64,000 bases of DNA from an uncultured Pelagibacteraceae bacterium. Its GTDB lineage: Bacteria > Pseudomonadota > Alphaproteobacteria > Pelagibacterales > Pelagibacteraceae. The notes under the pieces are model-generated. The model did not search any database. It saw nothing but the letters and a program-made list of their open reading frames with translations, and was not told the origin of the DNA. Made by a program: the position numbers and the translations under genes. This document shows, in pieces, positions 1-7,552 of the stretch. How positions within the stretch are numbered: the stretch's first letter is position 1; every line of letters starts with the position of its first letter. Location of the stretch: assembly GCA_902594335.1 (NCBI GenBank), contig CACJLY010000008.1, positions 1 through 64,000 of the forward strand, written 5' to 3'.

Positions 1-511
1 CAAGTGATCCCATAAATAATCCACCTAAAAATAAATAAATAAACCATAACAAAAAATTTTGTATGGATAAATCTATAAATAAAACAAATATTAAAGTTGA
101 AGCAGATGCAATTAACAAACCTCTTGCGGCAGAAGCAAAAGTAATTGCAAATACAACTTCTGATGAAGACAAAGGACTATGAACAACATCAGTAATTGTT
201 CCCATCATCTTTCCCATCATTAAAGATGAACTAGAATGAGCAAAACTTTGTTGGATTACCTGCATCATGATTAAACCACTTGCTAAAAATTTTATATATG
301 GAGCTCCTAATACGTCAGCTCTTTGATCTCCAATGGCTAAAGAAATAACTGTTAAGAATAATATACTAGTTAATATTGGGCCAAACAAAGTTTGACCTGA
401 GACTGTCAGAAATCTGAGAACTTCTTTTTTAAATAAAGAATATGTTCCAACCCAATTCACAAGTCCAAATCTTCTTGTACCAATTTGATATTTTTTCTGT
501 AATTCAACCAT
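1..511 (-). CDS. ABC-2 type transporter permease, partial (C-terminus beyond left edge)
   Basis: This is the N-terminal part of an integral membrane permease of the ABC-2 family (drug, polysaccharide or lipid exporters of the YadH/NodJ type). Reading from the ATG at 511 gives a short cytoplasmic tail (starting MVELQKKYQIG), then 'FLTVSGQTLFGPILTSILFL', a typical first ABC-2 helix, and further hydrophobic stretches including 'FVLFIDLSIQNFLLWFIYLF'. The frame stays open to base 1, so about 170 codons are present and the rest lies outside the window. The ATPase partner is not in view and the substrate cannot be told from sequence. It is divergent from gcrA across a 128-base gap. The family call is fairly safe; the specific transport role is unknown. 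Confidence 0.75.
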   Translation of the reverse strand, partial: MVELQKKYQIGTRRFGLVNWVGTYSLFKKEVLRFLTVSGQTLFGPILTSILFLTVISLAIGDQRADVLGAPYIKFLASGLIMMQVIQQSFAHSSSSLMMGKMMGTITDVVHSPLSSSEVVFAITFASAARGLLIASASTLIFVLFIDLSIQNFLLWFIYLFLGGLFMGSL

Positions 512-639
512 AAGTAAATATTAATAAACTTTTTTTTTGATAATTGTTAAAAAAGGAGAAAAAAAGCTTGTTATAAGGTTCTAATTATGATTTCAAGATA
601 GTGTTGTAAACAAATTTTAATATACTAAATATAGTACAT
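512..639. promoter_or_regulatory. Divergent intergenic region between ABC permease and gcrA
   Basis: The 128 bases between two divergent start codons should hold promoters for both genes. A TATACT hexamer at 621-626 is a candidate -10 element for gcrA, but no convincing -35 element stands at the usual spacing. No clear Shine-Dalgarno sequence precedes gcrA. No GANTC methylation site or operator was identified with confidence. Confidence 0.3.
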
Positions 640-1134
640 ATGGGCTGGACAGACGAAAAAGTTAATAAACTTAAAGATCTATGGGGCAAAGGACAAACAG
701 CAAGCCAAATAGCTGGAATTATAGGTGGGGTAAGCAGAAATGCAGTTATTGGAAAAGCACACAGATTAAATTTATCTGCAAAAATTAAAACTTGGTCTAG
801 GAACAATCATAATAATGTCGACGTATTGTCTTCAAATAATAATTTAAAAAAAGGAAGTAGAAAAAATAAATTTAAATCTTTACTATTAGACAAAAACTTT
901 GAGCCTGCTAAAAATATTCAATTAGAGGATTTAAATGAACAAACATGTAAGTATATGGAAGGTCACCCTGATGAAAAAGACTCATCATTCTGTGGAAGAA
1001 AAACTATAGAAAAGTTTTCCTACTGTCCACTACATCTTATGATAGTTTTTCAGCCCAAAGGTAAGAAAGAGGAGGTTGTAGATAAAAATGATGAAGTTCC
1101 AAAATTTATTGAAAAAAAAATAAAATCTGCATAA
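640..1134 (+). CDS. gcrA: GcrA cell cycle regulator
   Basis: GcrA is an alphaproteobacterial transcription factor that binds sigma70-RNA polymerase and activates promoters carrying methylated GANTC sites, linking replication to gene expression. The N-terminus (MGWTDEKVNKLKDLW..., then GGVSRNAVIGKAHRLNL, residues 1-46) is the family's helix-turn-helix signature. A low-complexity Asn/Lys linker follows. The C-terminal block has the expected Cys-containing segment (CKYMEGHP...FCGRK...YCPLHL, about residues 103-133) that contacts the polymerase. At 164 aa it has a normal family length. The reading frame ends one base before the convergent SHOCT gene stop, leaving no room for a terminator. Identification is firm; the target genes are not visible here. 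Confidence 0.93.
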   Translation: MGWTDEKVNKLKDLWGKGQTASQIAGIIGGVSRNAVIGKAHRLNLSAKIKTWSRNNHNNVDVLSSNNNLKKGSRKNKFKSLLLDKNFEPAKNIQLEDLNEQTCKYMEGHPDEKDSSFCGRKTIEKFSYCPLHLMIVFQPKGKKEEVVDKNDEVPKFIEKKIKSA

Positions 1135-1135
1135 T

Positions 1136-1402
1136 TTATTTTAGCACTTTATCTTTAGCTTTTTTAAACTCATCTTCGCTTAGTATTCCCTCTTTATATA
1201 ATTTTTTTAACTCTTTAATTTGATCTATAATTTCCAAACTTTGACTTTGACTTTGAATCTCATTTTGCTCCTTAAAATCTAAATTTCTATTTTCTTTGAT
1301 TGTTTGCTTTGCTTCAACACCTCTAGTAATAGCTTTAACAGCAATAGATAAAACAAACACTAAAATTATAAATACTGTAAAATATATAATATTGGCTAAC
1401 AT
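1136..1402 (-). CDS. SHOCT-domain small membrane protein
   Basis: This 88-aa protein begins with a single hydrophobic helix (about residues 3-24, 'IIYFTVFIILVFVLSIAVKA'), followed by a charged Gln/Glu/Lys linker. It ends in 'IDQIKELKKLYKEGILSEDEFKKAKDKVLK' (given here as a description of residues 59-88), the classic SHOCT pattern of helix, 'GILSxxEFxxKK' turn, helix. SHOCT domains are short C-terminal oligomerisation modules with no known enzymatic role. It is translationally coupled to the NDUFA9-like gene upstream: its start codon shares one base with that gene's stop. The function is unknown; a membrane-anchored accessory to its operon partner is only an inference. Confidence 0.65.
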   Translation of the reverse strand: MLANIIYFTVFIILVFVLSIAVKAITRGVEAKQTIKENRNLDFKEQNEIQSQSQSLEIIDQIKELKKLYKEGILSEDEFKKAKDKVLK

Positions 1403-2367
1403 TAATTTATTTTATTGGTTTTATTTTTTGAAAATTGGCCACCACTAGTCCAGTTAAAACTATAAAGATTAATCTCATCCTCAAATTTTTTATTTGCTTC
1501 CATATTAATATCAAAGTTTGTTTTATATTTTGTTGAGATTACATTATCATATTTTAATAATTTGAGCTGATCAACTGTTAACAATGGTTTGGGCATTAAT
1601 TCAAATATTTTAGCATTTAATTTTGCTAATGTTAAAGGAAGAGGAAACAAAATTCTTCTTTTTTTTATAGATTTAAGAATTTTTAAAATAATTTCTTTAA
1701 ATGTAAAAACTTCTGGTCCTACACACTCAATAGTTTCTCCAGTAATTTTCTTTTGAACAATGGTAAAAATTATATTTACAAGATCAGAAACATGAATGGG
1801 AGTAAATTTTGTTTTTCCTTTATAGTACAAAGGCATAAAAGGAAGTATGCTTAAAAGTCCCATAAAATTAGTTGTAAAATTATCATCTACAGAGTAAACA
1901 ATGGAAGGTTTTAAAATAACAGACTTAGAAAAATTTTGTCTAATTTTTTTTTCACCTTTTAATTTACTCATAGCGTACTTGCTATCAGTTGCTAACTCAA
2001 TTCCTAGAGCAGATAAGTGAATGAATTGTTTAAGAGAACTTTTTGATGCTGCCTTTGATAGTAATGAAGGTAGATCAGAATGTACTAAGTCAAATTGATT
2101 TTTTTTTTTCTCATACAATATACCAATTAAATTTATACATATGGATGCGCTTTCCATTAATTTTAAAATACTTTCTTCATTGAATGAATTAATTTCTTTC
2201 AATTCAAGGTATCCATAATTTGATTGCGTTTTAATTTGATAACCTTTTCTATGAATGCTTCTAGTTACCGCAATAACTCTATAATTATCTTTTGTAAACT
2301 TTCTTATTAAAGATTTTCCAATTTGACCAGATGAACCAAATATTAAAATTGAATCCTGATTTTTCAT
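1402..2367 (-). CDS. NDUFA9-like NAD(P)-binding SDR protein
   Basis: This is an atypical short-chain dehydrogenase/reductase of the complex I NDUFA9 subfamily (321 aa). The Rossmann glycine motif is at the N-terminus ('ILIFGSSGQIGKSLIRKF', residues 8-25). A 'FIHLSALGI' strand follows, then the active-site-like 'YAMSKLKGEKKI' with the YxxxK pair, and 'PSIVYSVDDNF'. In mitochondria NDUFA9 is a structural, NADPH-binding accessory of complex I; bacterial homologues are of uncertain role and are usually annotated as complex I NDUFA9 subunit family protein. No nuo genes lie nearby. It is divergent from rnd with only 17 bases between the two start codons. The family is clear; the substrate or partner is not. 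Confidence 0.78.
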   Translation of the reverse strand: MKNQDSILIFGSSGQIGKSLIRKFTKDNYRVIAVTRSIHRKGYQIKTQSNYGYLELKEINSFNEESILKLMESASICINLIGILYEKKKNQFDLVHSDLPSLLSKAASKSSLKQFIHLSALGIELATDSKYAMSKLKGEKKIRQNFSKSVILKPSIVYSVDDNFTTNFMGLLSILPFMPLYYKGKTKFTPIHVSDLVNIIFTIVQKKITGETIECVGPEVFTFKEIILKILKSIKKRRILFPLPLTLAKLNAKIFELMPKPLLTVDQLKLLKYDNVISTKYKTNFDINMEANKKFEDEINLYSFNWTSGGQFSKNKTNKIN

Positions 2368-2384
2368 ATATATATATCTATTTA

Positions 2385-2996
2385 ATGAATTTAGATATTA
2401 AATTACATAATAAAGATTTACCAGATGAAATAAAGTTCAGTGACAAGATAGCAATTGATTGTGAATTTACTGGACTAAATATTGAAAGAGATAGACTATG
2501 TTTATTACAGATTTCATCAGGTAAAAATGATGCTCACATTATCCAATTAGATAAAGATAATTACGACGCACCAAATTTAAAAAAATTGTTGAAAGATAAT
2601 AATATTAATAAATTATTCCATTTTGCTAGAGCTGACCTTTTATTCATTAAGAAATTTTTACAGGTTGATATTGATAATGTGAACTGCACAAAAATAATGA
2701 GTAAAATTGCTAGAAGTTATTCTGATAAGCATGGATTAAAAGATTTAGTTAAAGAATTTGTAGGCATTGATATAAGCAAACAATTACAAACTTCTGACTT
2801 TGGTGGAAAATTGTCAGAAAAGCAATTAAAATATTGCGCACAAGATGTAATTTATCTTCATAAAATTTACGACTCATTATTAAATATATTAGAAAGAGAA
2901 AACAGATTAAGTTTATATAACAAAACTATTAACTTTATAAGTACTAGAGTTGATTTAGATTTTGCTTCTTTTAAAGAGGATATCTGGTCTCACTAA
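2385..2996 (+). CDS. rnd: Ribonuclease D, short form
   Basis: This is a 3'-5' exoribonuclease that trims tRNA and other stable RNA 3' ends. The DEDDy catalytic set is visible: 'IAIDCEFTGL' (Asp25, Glu27), 'LFHFARADLLFIKKF' in the middle, and 'YCAQDVIYLHKIY' near the C-terminus (Tyr and Asp). At 203 aa it has only the exonuclease domain and no HRDC domain, as in many alphaproteobacterial short RNase D proteins (E. coli Rnd is about 375 aa). I place the start at the ATG at 2385. An upstream in-frame ATG at 2331 would add 18 residues (including 'YIYIY') that lie inside the divergent neighbour's coding region. It is followed after one base by kdsD. Confidence 0.87.
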   Translation: MNLDIKLHNKDLPDEIKFSDKIAIDCEFTGLNIERDRLCLLQISSGKNDAHIIQLDKDNYDAPNLKKLLKDNNINKLFHFARADLLFIKKFLQVDIDNVNCTKIMSKIARSYSDKHGLKDLVKEFVGIDISKQLQTSDFGGKLSEKQLKYCAQDVIYLHKIYDSLLNILERENRLSLYNKTINFISTRVDLDFASFKEDIWSH

Positions 2997-2997
2997 A

Positions 2998-3978
2998 ATG
3001 AAGAATAAAAATTTACTAAAAATAGCTAAAGACGTAGTAAGACTTGAAGCTGACTCTTTAAAAAAACTTCAATCAAATATTGGTAAATCTTTTGAACAAG
3101 TAATTAAAACAATTTTAAATTGTAAAAATGGAAAAGTTATAATTTCTGGTGTTGGAAAAAGCGGAATAGTTGGAAAAAAATGGTCTGCAACTCTTTCATC
3201 CACTGGAACACCATCATTCTTTTTAGATGCCTCAAACGCTAGTCATGGTGATATGGGCCAAGTAACTTCTAATGATATTATTATACTGATAAGTTTAAGT
3301 GGAGAAAGTAACGAATTAAAAAATATAATTCAGTACGCATCAAGAAATAATAATATTAAACTAATTGGCATAACATCAAAAAAAGACTCTCTTTTATATA
3401 AAAATGCTAATGTAAAATTCTTATTACCTAATGTAAAAGAAGCAGGACCTGGTGGTTTTGTCCCAACTTCATCAACCACAGTCCAAATGGCTTTAGGTGA
3501 TGCAATAGCAATTACTTGTATGAAATATAAAAAATTTAATAAAATAGACTTCAAAAAATTTCACCCTAGTGGATCATTATCTATAAAATTAAAAACCGTT
3601 GAAGACTTAATGTTAGTAGGAAAAAAAATACCTTTTGTTAAAGAAAATATTAATATGAAAACTGCGTTGCAAAATATAGAAAAAAAAGGACTTGGAGCAT
3701 TAGTTATAAAAAACAGACTTAACAATACAAGTGGAATACTTACAGATGGGGACTTAAAGAGAATTTCAAATATAAAAATTGATTATAAGAATTTAAAAAT
3801 TAAAGATGTAATGAAAAAGAAACCAATTAGTGTTGATAAAAATATGCTGGCTGCTCATGCACTTTCAATAATGAATACAAAAAAAATAACTAGTTTATGT
3901 GTGCATGAAAATAAAAAAAAAAATAAAACAATTGGGTTTATTCATATTCACGCGATTTTAAATGCAAATATAAACTAG
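2998..3978 (+). CDS. kdsD: Arabinose-5-phosphate isomerase (KpsF/GutQ family)
   Basis: This enzyme converts D-ribulose 5-phosphate to D-arabinose 5-phosphate, the first step to the LPS sugar Kdo. The N-terminal SIS domain carries 'GKVIISGVGKSGIVGKKWSATLSSTGTPSFF' (summarised; residues about 40-70), 'HGDMGQV' and 'LISLSGESNELK'. Two CBS repeats follow from about residue 200 ('LGALVIKNRLNNTSGILTDGDLKR' and the C-terminal copy). At 326 aa it has the usual family length. The start chosen is the ATG at 2998, one base after the rnd stop; an earlier ATG at 2962 would lie inside rnd. Its stop TAG abuts the lptC ATG directly, which fits an LPS synthesis/export operon. Confidence 0.9.
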   Translation: MKNKNLLKIAKDVVRLEADSLKKLQSNIGKSFEQVIKTILNCKNGKVIISGVGKSGIVGKKWSATLSSTGTPSFFLDASNASHGDMGQVTSNDIIILISLSGESNELKNIIQYASRNNNIKLIGITSKKDSLLYKNANVKFLLPNVKEAGPGGFVPTSSTTVQMALGDAIAITCMKYKKFNKIDFKKFHPSGSLSIKLKTVEDLMLVGKKIPFVKENINMKTALQNIEKKGLGALVIKNRLNNTSGILTDGDLKRISNIKIDYKNLKIKDVMKKKPISVDKNMLAAHALSIMNTKKITSLCVHENKKKNKTIGFIHIHAILNANIN

Positions 3979-4803
3979 ATGTCCATTAAGTCTTTTATTC
4001 AAATTTTTATCTTATTATCAATAATATTAATTATTAGTTTTGTTTATTATAATTATTTTTCTGTAAACAAAAAAAAAATTGAAGAAATAAATTCATCAGA
4101 GATTATAAATCAAGAACGTATTAAAGAACTTGAAAAAAAAATATTAGATTTAGAAATAAATAACAAAGCACTAAATGATAAAATTGAAGAGAATGCAAAA
4201 ATTTCTGAAGTAATACCTTCAGAAACTAATTTATCAAAAAGTATTGAACAAAAGATTTATGAAAATAGTGAACTAAAAATCCAAGAAAAACAGACTGAAG
4301 AGGAGAAACAAGTTAAAAAAAGTGTTAAAGATAATCTTTCTAAAAATAAGAAAATTAAAAACTTAGTTAAAGATGTAGAATATACGTCAATAGATCAAAA
4401 AGGAAATAAATTTCACTTATTGGCTAATTCGGGAAAGTCAAATAAAGATAATAATGATATCTTAGATCTAATTAATGTGAGAGGTAAAATTACCTCTAAT
4501 ATTAGAGATACCATTTATATAGTCTCTGATTTTGCACAATATAATTCATTGAATTTAAATTCAAAATTTTATGAAAATGTAATAATAAATTATCAGGATA
4601 AAGAAATAACTTGTGTTAATTTTGACATAAATATGGAAACAAATAAGGCAATAGCATACAATGATGTATTAATTACTGACCCAAAATCAATAATGAAGGC
4701 GGGCCTTGTAGAATTTGATTTGAAGACAAAAGATATAAATATAAACCCCGAGAGTACAACTAAGGAAGTAGAAGTTATCACTCAAACTAATGGCATTAAT
4801 TAA
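3979..4803 (+). CDS. lptC: LptC-like LPS export protein
   Basis: This is a bitopic inner-membrane protein expected to pass LPS from the LptBFG transporter to the periplasmic bridge. Residues about 8-27 form one transmembrane helix ('FILLSIILIISFVYYNYF'). A long charged coiled-coil-like region follows (about residues 30-130, with EKKILDLEINNKALNDKIEE), which is unusual for LptC. The C-terminal half has the beta-rich LptC/OstA pattern: 'VEYTSIDQKGNKFHLLA', 'INVRGKITS', 'IVSDFAQYNS', 'FYENVIINY', 'GLVEFDLKTKDININ'. At 274 aa it is longer than E. coli LptC (about 190). The gene overlaps lptB by 14 bases. No separate lptA lies between them, as would be expected. Assignment rests on context plus pattern. 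Confidence 0.72.
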   Translation: MSIKSFIQIFILLSIILIISFVYYNYFSVNKKKIEEINSSEIINQERIKELEKKILDLEINNKALNDKIEENAKISEVIPSETNLSKSIEQKIYENSELKIQEKQTEEEKQVKKSVKDNLSKNKKIKNLVKDVEYTSIDQKGNKFHLLANSGKSNKDNNDILDLINVRGKITSNIRDTIYIVSDFAQYNSLNLNSKFYENVIINYQDKEITCVNFDINMETNKAIAYNDVLITDPKSIMKAGLVEFDLKTKDININPESTTKEVEVITQTNGIN

Positions 4804-5566
4804 AAAATTTAGAATTAAAAATTTTAAAAAACAAGATTCGATAATAAAGCTCGATAAAATATCAATGTTTTATAATAAACGGCAAATTTTAAATAATTTA
4901 AATTTAAATATATTTAGACAAGAAGTTTTGGGTATGCTTGGACCAAATGGTGTTGGAAAATCAACAATTTTTCATATTATTACTGGACTAAAAGATCCTA
5001 GCTTCGGTAAAGTTTTTATTAATGAACAAGACTGTACAAATATACCTATTTATGAAAGGGCAACAAAATTTAAACTTGGGTATGTGCCGCAATATGGAGG
5101 CTTTATTCAAGATTTGAATTTATTAGAAAATTTACAATTAGTTGGAGAGATTCACATAAAAGACAAAAATTTAAGAAAAAATAGAATTGAAAAAATAATT
5201 TCTCAGTTTGAATTTGATCCAATACTTAAGATTAAGTCAAAACATCTGTCTGGGGGCCAGAAAAAAAAATTGGTAATTTCAATGGCATTAATTAATGATC
5301 CCAGTATTCTTCTTTTGGATGAACCTTTTGCAGCCCTAGATATACTCACAATAAAAATGCTTCAAGAAATAATTGTTAATTTACAATCAATGGAGAAAAT
5401 TACTGTAATAGTCTGCGATCATCAAGCAAGGGATTTGTTAAGTTGTGTGGATAGAGCTATCGTTTTATCTAATGGAAAAATTATTGCTACGGGCAGCCCT
5501 AGCGAGATTATAAAAGACTCAAGCGCTAGATTAGCGTATTTTGGTGACGAATTCAAAATAAATTAA
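4790..5566 (+). CDS. lptB: LPS export ABC transporter ATP-binding protein LptB
   Basis: This is the cytoplasmic ATPase that powers LPS extraction by LptFG. Walker A is 'GPNGVGKST' (residues 51-59), the Q-loop region is 'YVPQYGGFIQDLNLLENL', the signature is 'HLSGGQKKKL', Walker B is 'ILLLDEPFAALD', and the switch His lies in 'VIVCDHQARDLL'. 'YVPQ' followed by a short acidic loop and the C-terminal 'VLSNGKIIATGSPSEI' are typical of LptB rather than of import ATPases. It has 258 aa with a roughly 20-residue N-terminal extension. Its start lies inside the 3' end of lptC, consistent with translational coupling. LptF and LptG are not in the window. Confidence 0.88.
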   Translation: MALIKKFRIKNFKKQDSIIKLDKISMFYNKRQILNNLNLNIFRQEVLGMLGPNGVGKSTIFHIITGLKDPSFGKVFINEQDCTNIPIYERATKFKLGYVPQYGGFIQDLNLLENLQLVGEIHIKDKNLRKNRIEKIISQFEFDPILKIKSKHLSGGQKKKLVISMALINDPSILLLDEPFAALDILTIKMLQEIIVNLQSMEKITVIVCDHQARDLLSCVDRAIVLSNGKIIATGSPSEIIKDSSARLAYFGDEFKIN

Positions 5567-5573
5567 TTCGTCA

Positions 5574-6899
5574 ATGAAAAATCATATTTTTATAAAAAAT
5601 AAAATAAATAATTTTAATGAAAAAATTAAAGTTAGTTCTGATAAAAGTATTTCAATAAGATCTATACTTTTAGCATCTCAATCAGTTGGTATTTCAAAAA
5701 TTTCAAATTTATTAGAGTCTGAAGATGTTTTAAATACTTTAAAAACAATTAAGAAACTTGGTATCAATTACTATAAAAAAAGAAATATATATAATATTGA
5801 AGGATATGGATTAAATGGGTTTAATATAAAAAAAAAAACTATAATAAATTGTGGAAATTCTGGAACATTAGCTCGTTTAATTCTTGGTCTTTTAGTAAAA
5901 ACAAAAAAAAAAATAAAATTAATTGGAGATAAAAGTCTATCAAAAAGAGATTTTTCAAGAGTTATAAAACCCTTAAGAATGTTTGGTGCAAACATCAAAA
6001 GCTATAAAAATATGCTTCCAATTGAAATATTGGGTTCAGATTTTTTAAGACCAGTCACTTACAACGAAAAAATAGGTAGTGCACAAGTAAAATCTTGTAT
6101 TATTTTATGCGCATTAAATACACCTGGTACATCTATTATAAATGCTGAGATATCAAGAAATCATACTGAATTAATGTTAAAATTTTTAAAATATCCAATT
6201 AAAATTAAGAAAAAAAAAAAATTTGATCAAATTTTTATTAATGGCCTACATCAATTTAAGGCTTTTGAATATGATGTTCCTGGTGATATTAGTTCAGCAT
6301 CTTTTTTTATTGTTTTGACACTTCTCTCAAAACAATCTCAAATAATAATTGAAAATGTAAATATTAATAAAAGTCGGTTAGGAATAGTCTCTATTTTAAA
6401 CAAAATGGGTGCCGGCATTCAGCTCAAAAAAAGAAGAACATATAACGGCGAAGAAATTGCAGATATTTATGTTAAAAGTAAAAGAAATTTAACTGCAATA
6501 AATTGTCCATCAAAATTAAATAGTTCTGCTATTGATGAATTTCTAATTATTTTTTTGGTTGCAGCAAAAGCCAAAGGAATTTCAAGATTTAAAAATCTTG
6601 GTGAAATGAATAAAAAGGAGTCAAAAAGATTGGATATTGCTATAAAATTTCTAGAATTAATTGGTATTAAAGTTGAAAGATTTCAGAATGATATTAATAT
6701 ATATGGGAGACCAAATCTAATATTATCAAAAAATTTTGAAATTAAAAATTTTTTAAAAGATCACAGAGTTTTCTTTTTGTCATGTATAGCAGCTTTAACT
6801 TTAGGTGGTAAATGGAAAATTAATGATAAAGATTCGATAAATACTTCATTTCCTGATTTTTTAAAAACTCTTAAAAATTTAGGAGCTCAAATCAATTGA
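5574..6899 (+). CDS. aroA: 3-phosphoshikimate 1-carboxyvinyltransferase (EPSP synthase)
   Basis: This enzyme joins shikimate 3-phosphate and PEP to give EPSP in the shikimate pathway. Substrate-binding motifs are visible: 'VSSDKSISIRSILLAS' (about residues 20-35; the family usually has PGDKSISHR), 'NCGNSGTLARLILGLL' (about 92-107), 'SAQVKSCIILCAL', and 'PGDISSASFF'. The final block 'DHRVFFLSCIAALTLGG...SFPDFLKTLKNLG' is the usual end. At 441 aa it is normal in length. The first residues of two motifs are altered (SS for PG; SIR for SHR), so the active site is slightly divergent. It lies 7 bases after lptB and overlaps the cmk start. Confidence 0.93.
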   Translation: MKNHIFIKNKINNFNEKIKVSSDKSISIRSILLASQSVGISKISNLLESEDVLNTLKTIKKLGINYYKKRNIYNIEGYGLNGFNIKKKTIINCGNSGTLARLILGLLVKTKKKIKLIGDKSLSKRDFSRVIKPLRMFGANIKSYKNMLPIEILGSDFLRPVTYNEKIGSAQVKSCIILCALNTPGTSIINAEISRNHTELMLKFLKYPIKIKKKKKFDQIFINGLHQFKAFEYDVPGDISSASFFIVLTLLSKQSQIIIENVNINKSRLGIVSILNKMGAGIQLKKRRTYNGEEIADIYVKSKRNLTAINCPSKLNSSAIDEFLIIFLVAAKAKGISRFKNLGEMNKKESKRLDIAIKFLELIGIKVERFQNDINIYGRPNLILSKNFEIKNFLKDHRVFFLSCIAALTLGGKWKINDKDSINTSFPDFLKTLKNLGAQIN

Positions 6900-7552
6900 A
6901 AAAAAGAAAAAATATAATTACAGTAGCGATAGACTCTCCGGCCGCAGCTGGTGCGGGAACTCAAGCAAAATTAATATCTAAAAATTACAATTTATTTTAC
7001 CTAGATACTGGAAAAATCTACAGATATATTGGAATGTTAAAATTAAATAATAATAATAAATTTACCTACAATTTGGTTAAACATAAAATTAGTAAATTAA
7101 AATTAAGTAATTTAAAAAATAGAAAACTTCTATCTAATGAAGTGGCTAAATCTGCCTCTGAAATTGCAAAAAATAAAAGAATCAGAAATATAGTTCACAA
7201 ATTTCAACAAAGATGTGCATATAGTCCTCCTAAAAATTATAAAGGGTCAGTTTTAGATGGAAGAGATATAATTACTGTTCAAGTAAAAGATGCAATGTTC
7301 AAATTTTACATTACCGCTAGTCTTAAAGTAAGAACAAAAAGAAGATTTGCTGAATATAAGAAACTAAATATTAAAATTACTTATAAAGAAGTGCTTAAAA
7401 GCCTCAGAAATAGAGATAAATCAGACAAAAAAAGAAAGTATGGGCCACTAAAAAAAACAAAAGATTCTATCTTGATTAATACCACTAAATTAAGTAAGAA
7501 AGCGTGCTTTCTAAAGATAAAAGCTATTATGGACAAAAAATTAAATAACTAA
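6896..7552 (+). CDS. cmk: Cytidylate kinase with an altered P-loop
   Basis: By family and position (aroA-cmk-rpsA is the standard alphaproteobacterial order) this is (d)CMP kinase, which uses ATP to phosphorylate CMP/dCMP. Family landmarks are 'FYLDTGKIYRYIG', 'VLDGRDIITVQVKDAMFKFYITAS' (abridged) and 'TKRRFAEY'. The odd feature is the nucleotide-binding loop: residues 13-22 read DSPAAAGAGT where the family has DGPxxxGKGT, so Gly is Ser14 and the phosphate-binding Lys is Ala20. The start is TTG at 6896, overlapping the aroA stop, and no better start is available. At 218 aa it is normal in length. Either catalysis uses another Lys/Arg or activity is weakened; I infer that the gene is still under selection, because the frame is intact. 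Confidence 0.82.
   Translation: MKKRKNIITVAIDSPAAAGAGTQAKLISKNYNLFYLDTGKIYRYIGMLKLNNNNKFTYNLVKHKISKLKLSNLKNRKLLSNEVAKSASEIAKNKRIRNIVHKFQQRCAYSPPKNYKGSVLDGRDIITVQVKDAMFKFYITASLKVRTKRRFAEYKKLNIKITYKEVLKSLRNRDKSDKKRKYGPLKKTKDSILINTTKLSKKACFLKIKAIMDKKLNN

Noticed and set aside
2331-2384. Earlier start for rnd
   Set aside because: The extra residues include a YIYIY run from a TA tract and overlap the divergent gene; the family begins near the ATG at 2385.
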